Source: Fistulifera solaris (Eukaryota; Bacillariophyta; Bacillariophyceae; Naviculales; Stauroneidaceae). From it: 64,000 nt of DNA. The translations under genes were made by a program, and so were the position numbers. The DNA is taken from assembly GCA_030295235.1 (NCBI GenBank), contig AP026179.1, positions 1 to 64,000 on the forward strand, written 5' to 3'. Positions 34,458 to 44,280 of the stretch are shown piece by piece (position 1 is the stretch's first letter; every line of letters begins with the position of its first letter). The notes under the pieces are model-generated. The model searched no databases. It was not told the origin of the DNA and worked only from the letters and a program-made list of their open reading frames with translations.

Positions 34458-34896
34458 GATTCGGTGAAAAGTGACCAAGTGGATGATACATTGTCATGAG
34501 AGTGCTAATGTAGGACCCGAAGATTCAAAGAAAGGCTTTTGATGACGGACTTTCATGTTGACACCCAACATTCGCGTCAAGGGCCCAATGTACATGTTTC
34601 AGCCTGGATGAGACTTGGACGATGATGAACGTCGACTACAGTTGGGCAACATTGCGGCTGCACTATTTCGCTAGGCCAGATTTCGCAAATGCCGTCAACA
34701 TATAGAAGTGTGGATTCATGAATGCCGATGCCGAATAATGGTATGCGACAAAACGCTACGCAATACTACTCATATTCTCTTTTTTTTCGTGTCGCATTTT
34801 TCTTATGTATGATTCCTATGGATTCAACACCTGCGTTACCGTCAAAAAATGAATTTTTTGAATACAAATTCAGCTATCCTTCCAGAACCCACTCTC
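34458..34896. other. Intergenic, no gene seen
   Basis: A 0.44 kb AT-rich spacer after the sirtuin gene. No coding or RNA signal is recognised. Confidence 0.5.
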
Positions 34897-35175
34897 TTAC
34901 GTTTCAGTCATAGACTCGTCGATGACACCCCGTAGCTGACGTAACTCGTCCATGGTTTTCGGATTGTTATGTGCCAGAATACTCATAGCCGTTCGATCGC
35001 AAATATTTTCCCAAGTGACATTCTCGGATATACTCCAATAGATCACCTTGGAATATAAATTAGTTTCTCGCGCATCCGCACGATATGCGTCTTCTACATC
35101 ATCGTCGTCACTGGAATCACTATTCGTATGGTCATTATTGTGCTCCAGTCGGGGTCGATGAGGTCTCGTTGTCAA
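34897..35175 (-). pseudogene. HRDC-like C-terminal fragment
   Basis: An open frame of 92 codons without an ATG at its upstream end (a stop or splice-acceptor-like TAG lies just before). An acidic SDSSDDDDVEDAY stretch is followed by NICDRTAMSILAHNNPKTMD and ELRQLRGV. The last part resembles the HRDC fold found at the C-terminus of RecQ helicases and RNase D. It may be a last exon or a leftover 3' fragment. No helicase sequence was found upstream. Confidence 0.3.
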
Positions 35176-35218
35176 AGTAGTCCACTATTCCGGATGAAAC
35201 ACGGCATCCTCGATCTTT

Positions 35219-35686
35219 TTACCACACGCGACGGAGAATCCTTACACAGACGAGCCAAACACTGCCACCCAGCAGCCGAACAATCCAAGAGAAAGTGTAT
35301 GGCATTGAATCGAAAAGGCCCGTTTCCTTTGCCAGCTCTTCCAGATTCATAAAGAAGGCAGCCGTTTGGCAATGGCATCGTATGTCGCCCACAATAAACA
35401 ATTTTGGAGTTGTTTTGCCAAAACTCAAGGACAGAAGATTCCTCCCTTTCTTGGGTGAGTCGTAAATATCATCAGGAAAGACCCAACTAAGCGTGCCGTT
35501 TTCCCGCCAAATGGCCATTCGTTGTTGTTTAGAATGAAACATCTCTTGTAGATTGTTAGGACTGCGAAGAAACTTGCACATTGGAACTTCACCGGCTGTG
35601 CTCCAGCAATCGACCTGCTCGGGCTGGAGAAGGGGAGAAGGAATCATTGCCAACAACAAGCTAGGGTCTTCGTTCCTGTATTCCAT
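35219..35686 (-). pseudogene. Array family copy A, truncated
   Basis: 155 codons with a clear ATG (MEYRNEDPSLLLAMIP). It shares with the other array copies PEQVDCW, FLRSPNNLQEM, MAIWRENGTLSWVFP and TAAFFMNLEEL. It ends after the first third of the family length (the intact copy has 547 residues), and its last about 30 residues are unrelated. Truncated 5' part of a family member of unknown function. Confidence 0.6.
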
Positions 35687-36014
35687 TTCGTGCGAGGTGT
35701 TAATTTAAGCAAATGAAATAGTGAGAATCGACTCGATGCAGTTTGGTAGTAGATTCGAGAACGGAGAAATGGAAGCAAAAATGACAGCAGCACAATAATG
35801 AAGCTTGAGCATGATTGTCGCGACGCTGATGCGCGTCTCATGACTCATGACGGAGATCCAGCAGTGAGGAGACACGGCCATATATTCGTCAGGTTAAGGA
35901 AACTTGCGAAGAAGTAGAAATCGGTGCCGAACGCTGCTTCTTCATCGGTCACACTCAATCTCAGGGTATGAAGTGACTTGTGATGGGACGCTACATCAGA
36001 ACTCATAGAGAACG
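35687..36014. other. Spacer between array copies A and B
   Basis: 0.33 kb with no recognised gene. Confidence 0.45.
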
Positions 36015-37658
36015 TTACAATGCCTCGTTCTTTTGTGGCTCCGATAAAGAAAAAGCCTCCGATGGCGACTCCCCTGCTATGGGTTGTGAACTATTAAAGG
36101 TATCAACATTGTCTTGAAGCATCTCGCAAAGTATGTCGGTATGGTTGAACAGCAACGTTGCAGCACGCTGGTAGTGTTCCAACGCGGTTTCGATCAACGC
36201 TGTTATGACTAATGAAGTTCGCACGGAAGGGGGCGCTTTTCCCAGCTCCGTCGATGTATGATAGAAGCGGTCACGATAGATTTTGCCAATGTTTTGGGTA
36301 AAGCATCGTTTTCCTGTTTGATCATACACGCTGATATTCTGATTGCGGGAAAGCAGCTGCACCAGTGAGGAATCAACATCGTCTGACCAGCAGCGTTTCG
36401 TTCGAAATGACAGCAGCGACTCGTGTGTTTCCATTGCCCGGTACAAGATCTGCAGGAAGAAAGTCCATTCTAATGATGAACATGAATTATCGAAGAGACT
36501 TAATCGCTTCAACCTGGGGTTTGTATGTATTACGCCAATGAGTGCTTGAACAATACGGTTCAGCATGTCCCTGTAATAATCCCATGAAGATCGTCCAAGT
36601 GAAAGATCGAGTCGCTCCAAGTGACCCAACTCAGACAGTCGATTCAGAAAAGCGATCACATATCGGTGCCAGTCGTCCCTGTGTAGCCCATCCAGATTAA
36701 GGGTAATACTGAGTTCTCTCGGGACGATCCGTAGCGACGCAAAATGAGACGACTCAAAAGTTTTTGCGCTGATCTCATAGTGAAGAGCATCTGTTGTCAT
36801 GACGAACGGGAGAAGTGCGCATTCCTTATCGAGAATAGGGCCGACAGCAAACGATTCAAATATGTCAAGTTTTAAAATGCGTTCCAAGTATTCGTGAGCA
36901 ACAGGCATCTCGCCTTTGTCGCATGCATTGCGGTCGTAAGTAATGAAAAGTGACCCGAAGGAAGATTGTCGCTGCTCTAGAGCCTCGACAAATGCTCTTC
37001 CACCATCTTTGAAAGCACAAACCCTTCGTCCGTCGGCCAAGGCAACTTTCCTACTTCCATGTAACGTGACAAATTTCAAGTGAATAGGATACGGTCGTGT
37101 CACCAAAGTTTCAGCCTGTTCCGTACTCCAGATTCCATTGTGTATCTCAATTACACGCTTCGGATTGGCATCCATGATAGAAACAAGTTGCTCCGGTTGA
37201 AGGGCCGAAAAGTCAAACACGTGTTCGGGGTTATAACTTTGAAAGGTACCGACCGCGAGCCGCGGATCGCGGTCTCTTTTATCAGGAAGTGACCAGAAAA
37301 ATGTTGCCGTTTCAGCAATGGTAGCGTCCGTTTTGCCGTAAATGGCGCACTTGAGCGTCGTCTGTAGTATGTCACTACTCCGAATCATCTCAAAGCAAAC
37401 GTTACGTTCTTCGTATAACAAATGCGCAGAAGGCCCTACACTGATGAGCGTCCCATTATTATCACGCCAAATCGTAATATTCTTACGGCGATAGAGTTCC
37501 CAGTCAATATCGTGCAAGTATCGTGGTTCTTTCAGCATTCGAAAAACGAACAAACTGTCTGGCCTTACAAAGGACATTGGACGAAAGGACGCTTGCTCGG
37601 GCGACAGTTCATCGACTAAGATGATTTCCAGCATATCATTCTTCTTCCATTTCTCCAT
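36015..37658 (-). CDS. Array family copy B, intact, unknown function
   Basis: 547 residues from ATG 37658 with no frame break; the only full-length copy in the array. N-terminal third: LSPEQASF, RMLKEPRYLHDI, ITIWRDNNGTLISVGP and IAETATFFWSLPD, shared with the other copies. Middle: DGGRAFVEALEQRQSSFGSL and YLERILKLDIFESF. The C-terminal half has degenerate leucine-rich repeats (LGHLERLDLSLG, PRLKRLSLFDN) and ends with a helical segment (TSLVITALIETALEHYQRAA) also found in copy C. No signal peptide or membrane span is visible. I do not recognise the family beyond an LRR-like (RNI-type) fold. Its first residues differ from the MSNEYED-type start of copies A, C and E, so it is a divergent branch. 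Confidence 0.75.
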   Translation of the reverse strand: MEKWKKNDMLEIILVDELSPEQASFRPMSFVRPDSLFVFRMLKEPRYLHDIDWELYRRKNITIWRDNNGTLISVGPSAHLLYEERNVCFEMIRSSDILQTTLKCAIYGKTDATIAETATFFWSLPDKRDRDPRLAVGTFQSYNPEHVFDFSALQPEQLVSIMDANPKRVIEIHNGIWSTEQAETLVTRPYPIHLKFVTLHGSRKVALADGRRVCAFKDGGRAFVEALEQRQSSFGSLFITYDRNACDKGEMPVAHEYLERILKLDIFESFAVGPILDKECALLPFVMTTDALHYEISAKTFESSHFASLRIVPRELSITLNLDGLHRDDWHRYVIAFLNRLSELGHLERLDLSLGRSSWDYYRDMLNRIVQALIGVIHTNPRLKRLSLFDNSCSSLEWTFFLQILYRAMETHESLLSFRTKRCWSDDVDSSLVQLLSRNQNISVYDQTGKRCFTQNIGKIYRDRFYHTSTELGKAPPSVRTSLVITALIETALEHYQRAATLLFNHTDILCEMLQDNVDTFNSSQPIAGESPSEAFSLSEPQKNEAL

Positions 37659-38326
37659 CGCAACACTCTAGCGGTCAATTAAGGAACGATTGTGTTTGAA
37701 ATGTGAAAGATAATACTGAGATGATGGGATACCTGCCGCAGCGTAATCACGAAGATACGAAACCGTCGGTTCGCAAACGGTCCCCCGTTAAGGACGCAAA
37801 CTTCTTTGTATAGGGCACAGCTATGACGCCACTTTGACGACTGTTTTAGTCTTGACGAAAGTCATACTCATGAATGATAGGGTGCGCGGCTATAGTACCT
37901 AGTAATTCGTTTCCATGTTCAATCAACGAGCTGCGCATTGGTAACCACGCTAGAAATACTAAATAATAATGGAAGCTCACGAAAGGAAAAAATGGGTTCA
38001 AGGGAAGAAAAACGAATAATTGTCACGGACGTGAACAACCACAAAATCAAACACTTAGTCAACCACGTCTCGTGACAGAAATTGGTCTTGGATAAAGAAG
38101 GCACGAGAGATATCTCTCTAGCTCACTCATCCTCACCAATTGTTATCAACTTTCGCAAACCGTGCTTCTCGAGTCATCCCGCTAAAAGCGCAATCAAGGT
38201 GGTCATATCAGCAGCGGCGACCACGTGGAATGTGGCTTGACGACTTGAGCCGCCAAGCCGTGATAGAACGGATGGAACGGAAAAACATGTATTCATAACC
38301 AAACGCATTCCATTTATCGTTGACGT
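37659..38326. other. Intergenic, no gene seen
   Basis: A 0.67 kb spacer between array copy B and the disrupted unknown gene. Nothing recognised. Confidence 0.5.
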
Positions 38327-38945
38327 TTACTTTGAGGATCCCGAAGATCTTTTTGATCCTACAGGCCGAAAAGAAGTTTTATCAAGTGACGATCCCGATT
38401 GAAATAACCCTTGGACGTAAAGTGCTCCAGGACCTCCATGGTATCGTTCGCATCCACAGCGCGCATGAGAGCTTCCATAACGCCTTCGGTTATGTCTCGA
38501 TTTGAGTAAAAGGATTTGAACCCAATTTTGAATTCGCCCAAATGACTTAAAATCCGCCAAATAAAAAGAGGAAGGCCACCGAGGCTGTTCGGGAAGGATT
38601 GCGACGCCACTGTCGATGATGAGAGAGAGAGAGCTTGCGGGCCACAACATTTCATGACTGCATATCCGCTCCCGTCAAGACATTTGATTTAATCTTGTAG
38701 TCGAGAGAATCCACCTTGGTCGGCAAAGGAAGTAGATCAAGCTCCTCATTTACGATAAAAGACGATTTCAAATCGTTGCTTGGCTATAATTTTGTTATTT
38801 GGTTCATATTCTCGTTCGATTGGTATAAGGGTGCATATTTCTCCAGCTGCGCCATGACCGCATCTTTCTCATCTACTGTAAGTTTACGAAGCCAGTCAAT
38901 GAGTTGTAGGACCTTTCACCATAGAAGAGAGCCGATTACATAATT
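38327..38945 (-). pseudogene. Disrupted unknown protein gene inside the array
   Basis: Two minus-strand segments in different frames read as one former protein. The upstream one has LTVDEKDAVMAQLEKYAPLY and ELDLLPLPTKVDSLDYKI. The downstream one has GYAVMKCCGPQALSLSSSTV, GGLPLFIWRILSHLGEFKIG and FYSNRDITEGVMEALMRAVD. At least one stop and one frame change interrupt it. It does not look like the flanking array family. I do not recognise it. Confidence 0.45.
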
Positions 38946-39184
38946 CTTCTTCGTATCTTCTTTATCAATTAGCGAAAGAATGAATGATAGAATGAACTGC
39001 GATACGGACAATACCTTGACTTTTTAATTTATTATCTTCTTCAACGAGATTATGGTCGATTTGATCGTTTGAGTATGTTTCATTGTTCATTGAGGGAGTT
39101 GTGAGTTGTGAGCCTCGTGCGTTTGCTTCAACATCGGTTGGTTGGTTAACGGGCTCCGGGGGCTAGGAGGCTCTGATGATGAAT

Positions 39185-40769
39185 TCAGCATGAAAGCTGA
39201 CGCCTTTGACAACACAAAGAGAGCCCATTATATCCTTCTTCTTCGTTTCTTCTTCCGATTTGGCTGAAAAAAGGCACATCGTGATCCAGCTGCACCGACT
39301 GGACTAGTTCATGCAATACCTCGAGATGATCTGCCAGTAACAGGGATGAGCGCTGAAAGCTTTGAGCAGTACTTTTTAAAAGAGCGGTCGTCACGAGTGA
39401 GAATCGATCCGGTGTTGGCGGTCCGACGAGACGCGCCGAACCTCGATACAGACGGTTAAGGGAGTAGAGCGCACAGATCAGCTTATTGTCTGTAAATATA
39501 TCCCCTTCACAATTTTTCACTGTTATATCTCTTTTCTGCCATAGTAGATTGCGAAGATGGCACATGCCAGGTCCGAAGTCTTGCGATTCATCATCGACCT
39601 GCAATCTCAAAATCCGGAGCTCTTTGTGATCTTTCAATGAGTTGAAAAGAGCCTCCATATGCGGTCTCCATTCGAGATCTCTGTTGTAAGTAGACAAGTC
39701 AAGAATCTGCAGATTACGATTGGCCATTATTGCGCGAATCATTTCTTTCATAAGGGGAGCAGCTATCGGTATCGGTGTTTTTCCACATCTTCACTGAACA
39801 ATATGATTGCAACTCTTAGCTCCACAAAATGGCCCAGCTCCGATAAGCGCCGCCAAAACGAAATCATTAGTTCTGTCGGAAAAGCTTCCTCAAAGAACTG
39901 TTTGATGTTAAGGGTGAGATATTTGGTTTTAATGCTAAGCGTTGAAAAATCTTCAACCGACATAGACCTGAGAGAAATGCGCGTTACGAGAGACTCCGCG
40001 TGAGCCGAAAAGGATTGAAGAGCTAAATCATCCCTTAAGTAGGGTAAAACCAAGTGATTGAATACGTTGAGCTTGAAAAGGCGTCTCAGATTAACTTCGT
40101 CAAAAAACAATTCACCATCCAACTTGAGCCCGATCGGCGACTGTCGTTTCTCGAGCTCATCCACAAAAGCTTTGCCTTCGTCTTCGAACTTACAACAGGA
40201 AATTCTCATTCGCATACAATTCGGTTGAGAAGCGAGAGCCCTAGATTGCTCAACACTCAGTGCCAAATCTTTAACTATCAACGAAGGCACACAACCTCTC
40301 TGTAGCAGTGTGAAACACTTGGGTCCAGCCCCACAAAAATCAAAAAAAGCAGCTCCAAGGCTCGACGATTCCTTTCAGGTAAAAGACATCACTTCTTTGT
40401 TCTGCTAAATTCATGAAAAATGCAGCCGTTTCGGAAATTGCATTGTCCGAGTAACCGCAGATGAATAATGCCGTGCCTTCGCTACCAAAAAAGCATCGAT
40501 AACGAAAATCTTGACAGGGAACTCCTCGAACGATCCGGAAAGTCATCCGAACCAGGAGGCGTGACGTAAGTTAGCGTCTTATTCTCACGCCAGATTGCTA
40601 AACCGTGCTTACAATCATCAGTCAGCTCTTCTAAATTCTTCGGCTGGCGCAGAAGCTTGTATGTCGGCGATGCGCCCGCTTTCTCCCACTGCGCTACTTG
40701 CTCGGGCTTGCGAAGGGAATAGGGAATCATTCCCAGCAGCAAACTTGTATCCTCGTATTCGTTTGACAT
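39185..40769 (-). pseudogene. Array family copy C, frame-broken
   Basis: Homologous to copy B over nearly its whole length but spread over four open segments: 40769-40482 (MSNEYEDTSLLLGMIP, PEQVAQW, GLAIWRENKTLTYVTPP), 40546-40340 (ISETAAFFMNLAEQ), 40290-39763 (DEGKAFVDELEKRQSPIG, VNLRRLFKLNVFNHLVLP) and 39751-39185 (LQILDLSTYNRDLEW, SLVTTALLKSTAQSFQRSSL). The joins overlap or abut, so each break may be a single indel. Given the indel rate elsewhere in the window, this copy could still be a real gene. Function unknown. Confidence 0.6.
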
Positions 40770-40918
40770 GGTTGCAAGAGATGATGGAAGGAATGGCTCT
40801 AATAATAAGACTGCTGTGTCTACTTGTAAATGTTTGTTATTGTCATTGCGCTTTTGTACCTATACTTCGTAAATGGTATAAAAAGCTGCGGGCAAAAAAC
40901 ATTGATATGTGACAAAAT

Positions 40919-40990
40919 GAAACGAAAAAGGAAAATTCAGTGGAATGTCAAAATTACATTCTGACTTTAGAAAATTAGGAATAAATAAAT
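40919..40990 (+). repeat. Dispersed repeat copy 2
   Basis: GAAACGAAAAAGGAAAATTC, then a GAATGT...ACATTC inverted core and TTAGAAAATTAGGAATAAAT. It matches the copies at 16829-16884 (inverted) and 58297-58375. Confidence 0.8.
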
Positions 40991-41052
40991 ATCTATTGCA
41001 GTGTTTTAATAATTCCGGTGAGACGTGACATCATTATTATTTTATGCTAGAT

Positions 41053-41061
41053 GTTTTGAGT
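41053..41061. repeat. Left target-site duplication of MULE
   Basis: GTTTTGAGT immediately before the left terminal inverted repeat; the identical 9-mer follows the right one at 44272-44280. Confidence 0.9.
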
Positions 41062-41191
41062 GGGAGACTTCCGTTAGGTCTCCAACCAGGGTGAACCTCT
41101 TCCGATAGCTCTCCCGTTAGGAGAGACGTTAACTGACTACATTCAACTTTACAGTAGAGTACGCGCCATTGGATGTGGTACTAATTACTTA
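41062..41191 (+). repeat. MULE left terminal inverted repeat, 130 bp
   Basis: Matches the complement of 44142-44271 without a difference that I can see. It diverges after ...CTAATTACTTA. Confidence 0.92.
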
Positions 41192-41410
41192 AAGGCCTTC
41201 CATCCATCATTAGTTCTACTTAGGTCACGCACAATAACCGCACAATCGTTCGCGTTGTGCGTTTGTTCCGTTCCGACTGCCGACAAGATGATCAGAACGC
41301 TGCATTCCTTATTGTCATAGTTGCCCTTCCGTTCCTACTGTTGCTCTTTTACAACATTAACATGTCGATCATTGAAACGAAGGAGGCGACGATCATTCGT
41401 CACGATTATG

Positions 41411-42540
41411 CAAAAATATGGGGCACTTCCTCCAACCGGTCCGTATGATTTTGAAAAGTTTCTCTATGGTGCACACTCGGGTCATCTGTCGACAATTCTA
41501 GAGGATGAAGATGTGGAACCAAGCACCGCACATAATGCTTTTGCCTCAAGTCCCGCAACAACAGAATATTCAGTAAATGAAATGCCAACAACTAGAACAA
41601 AGAGGAGATCCAAACAAGTAACGAATTTAAAAGCGCAGAAGGCAAGTCCATCTACCGCAAAGTCATCGATATTGAAGACAGCGACCGCATCCAGACCGAA
41701 TTTGAAACCACCGCCGACCACAACAGCTTGTGCTTCCAGTCCAGCAACAACAGATTTTTCATTAGTCAAAATGGCAACGAGAAAGAGGAAAACGGCCGGA
41801 AACAGCCACCAAATCAAAAAGCTGAAGGAACAAGTCCCGCCACAACTGATTCGTCAATCTTTGAGAGGCCGACCATGAAGAGTCAAAATCTGAAGCCACC
41901 ACCTGATATCAGAGCTCATGCCTTGACTATCGAAGTCTTCAATGAATGAGAATACAACACAAAAAAGGAAAAGATCGAAACTGACAGCAAATTCCAGAGC
42001 CAAAGGCCCGACTCATGCCCGTAAAAAGAAGTTGAAACCGCCACCGATTGCAGAAGCAAAAGCAGGAAGTCCCGCCACAGCAGTTTCTTCCATAGTTGAG
42101 ATGCCAACTATGAAGAGGGGTAATCTGAGAGCACTGCCAAGATCTCATTCAAACAGTCCAACAACCGAAGTATCACGATTCCTGAAGATATGATTATAAA
42201 GATACCGAAGACAGAACCCACTAATGCAAGTCCCGCCCACGTCTGCTAGTGACGATTCATCACATGTATTTAAAAGGCGATTAGACATCCAAAAGAAGAA
42301 TGCAAGTCCCGCCAAATCCGGTAATCTCAGTGACGATTCGTCGCATTTCCTGAAAATGCCGGCTAGATCTGCGAAGAAAGAACTTGGCACAAAATGAAGC
42401 GCTCTCAAGTTCATTTTCAGTGGGTATTCCGAAAACCAGAAGAACTTCGTGAGAGCTATAACAAGTCCCGCTACTGCCACTAGTGGGACCTCATCACAAT
42501 TCTTGAGAACACCCTTCGACCTGAGACGTAAGATTGTAGA
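41411..42540 (+). pseudogene. MULE cargo: basic SPAT-repeat region
   Basis: Open segments in more than one frame encode a basic, Ser/Pro/Thr-rich sequence. It begins MQKYGALPPTGPYDFEKFLY and goes on with about seven imperfect repeats of the type SPATT-x-SxxxMPTxKRxNLKPPP. At DNA level the word AAGTCCCGC recurs near 41549, 41840, 42068, 42227, 42305 and 42464. The region lies upstream of the protease domain in the same orientation and may be its N-terminal extension. Lys/Arg clusters suggest nuclear localisation. Confidence 0.5.
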
Positions 42541-43229
42541 TCCCAGAAATGAAAATCAATTTTCATTACGCCGACAACAAGTAAGGCAAATTGGAGTAGC
42601 CCCTTTGCAACCCCCCAGTCATTACTGATGAACCATCAAAGATCGTATCCTATTTTTACGACACAGCTTATCCATTTGTGGGAACCATTGAGCAATTAAA
42701 TTGTTTGGTTCAAGAACACGAGTTTGATATTCCAGAATCATTTCACGGAAACGGAAACAAATGATTTAACGATGAAAAGAAGGGCTTCAACCCGAAAACG
42801 CAAGGGAAGCAAACCAGCGAGGACTTGTGAGTGAGAACAATATTGCAATCCACGTGCAGCGGAATACTCTTGCAGAGACAGCAAAAGGAAAGAAGTGGAA
42901 TAGAATCATTTATCACTGTAGGGACAAGAAAGAATGGAAACGATCTGATTTACAACAAAGAAGATGCCAGGGGATCTCTTCGGTCACTCCTTTTTGCAAT
43001 CCAGTGCAAAGGGGGCGTTGATAAAGGTCGCGAGTCGTCCACGACCTGAAGAGGGAAAGAAGCATCATATCAAGGTGCTAAGTGGTGCCACGGCATCCAT
43101 AACCAGTGAATGCCTTGAAATTATGAACTCGCAATGTTATTTCAATGACGATTGTGAACAGTTTCCTTGAAAGCATAACAAGCAAGACCGTGAACGGATG
43201 AGGGAGTTATTGCACACCCGTCGTATGTC

Positions 43230-43779
43230 ATGAGTAATCTGTGGGATTCCGCCAACCAAAATATTAAGAGAGAGGGTAGACTGCAGCTTAGTTCAGCGTT
43301 TGTGGCATTGAATTCTATGACAAAATCGAACAATTTGGGCATTCATTTATTCCCTATGTGCAAGGAGAGGCACTGGTGGTTGATGGTGGTTGATGCCGAT
43401 AATCGAGTTATTTATTCGCTCGACTCCCTCGAAGATCCGGACGATCACTACTCTAATGCTGTCTGGCTTTCAGGTTTATTTAAATTCGCGTGCGGTGAGG
43501 CAGCAATTAGAATGCGCGTCAACAAGCGAGCAGCAGGAATCAACATTACCCGATTTAGCTCCGTGGGAATACCAAGAAATGCGTCTTCCCAATAAACTAT
43601 TGCAACATGATGGCCATAGTTGCGGACCATATGTATGTTTTTATGCGGCGACAATTCTGAAACATGGTCGACGTGCCCTCAATGAGAGGACATGGTTCCT
43701 TGACTCTATTTCGGAGATTGGAGTCGGAGATGATCTCCGACCTTTTGTATTTGATGTTATGTTTCAATTGGCTGAATGA
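43230..43779 (+). pseudogene. MULE cargo: Ulp1-type (C48) protease domain
   Basis: The domain is split over two overlapping frames (43230-43595 and 43390-43779) by one break. The catalytic set of SUMO/ubiquitin-like proteases is visible: His in CKERHWWLMVVDADNRV, Asp in the following VIYSLDSLED, Gln in LPNKLLQHDGHS and nucleophile Cys in SCGPYVCFYA. Host Ulp1/SENP enzymes cleave SUMO. Copies captured by plant MULEs and CACTA elements have an uncertain role. Whether the break is real or a sequencing error cannot be told here. Confidence 0.75.
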
Positions 43780-43899
43780 CACGTATAGAGTAATGTGTGA
43801 TATTAATCAACCAAGTCTAGTTTGAAACTGAAATTGTGTAGATTGGGTTTTGATTATTTACACGAAGTAGTTTTCGACGAAAGCCTTGATCGGTGGAAG

Positions 43900-44060
43900 G
43901 TCACGTAGGCTGGGTTTTTCTTTATTGGAAGGTCGCTCGCTGCATCAGGGTCACGTAGGCTGGTTTTTCTTTATTGACAATTGAGAGCGGTCGCGCTCGC
44001 TGACTTTTCTTTATCAAGAGCGGTCGCTTCGCTGACTATTGTTTATTGAGGATTTGGTTA
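43900..44060. repeat. Short repeats near the MULE right end
   Basis: The words GGTCACGTAGGCTGG and TTTTTCTTTATTG recur twice and GAGCGGTCGC recurs twice in 160 bp. Subterminal repeats like these are common transposase-binding regions, which is inference here. Confidence 0.5.
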
Positions 44061-44141
44061 TCTTAGAGGGGTGATTCATGAATCATCCGGGACTGTCATT
44101 CATAAGGCTTTGTTACTTTATCGAGCAACCTAAGTAGATTC

Positions 44142-44271
44142 TAAGTAATTAGTACCACATCCAATGGCGCGTACTCTACTGTAAAGTTGAATGTAGTCAG
44201 TTAACGTCTCTCCTAACGGGAGAGCTATCGGAAGAGGTTCACCCTGGTTGGAGACCTAACGGAAGTCTCCC
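44142..44271 (-). repeat. MULE right terminal inverted repeat, 130 bp
   Basis: Inverted copy of 41062-41191. Confidence 0.92.
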
Positions 44272-44280
44272 GTTTTGAGT
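44272..44280. repeat. Right target-site duplication of MULE
   Basis: GTTTTGAGT, identical to 41053-41061. Confidence 0.9.

Larger units (their letters stand above)
41062..44271 (+). mobile_element. Mutator-like element carrying a Ulp1 protease gene
   Basis: A 3,210-bp DNA transposon. Its ends are 130-bp terminal inverted repeats (41062-41191 and 44142-44271) starting GGGAGACTTCCGTTAGGTCT that look identical by eye. They are flanked by a 9-bp target duplication (GTTTTGAGT). Long TIRs plus 9-bp TSDs are the hallmark of Mutator-like elements. No transposase was recognised; the cargo is a basic repeat-rich region and a Ulp1-type (C48) cysteine protease. Protease-carrying MULEs without transposase are known in plants (Kaonashi type). 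It inserted at the 3' end of array copy D. Identical TIRs and a perfect TSD suggest a young insertion. Confidence 0.85.

Noticed and set aside
41062-44271. Larger protein-primed virus-like element because of the cysteine protease
   Set aside because: The protease is of Ulp1/C48 type. The 130-bp TIRs, 9-bp target duplication and 3.2 kb length fit a Mutator-like DNA transposon, and no polymerase, integrase or structural gene is present.
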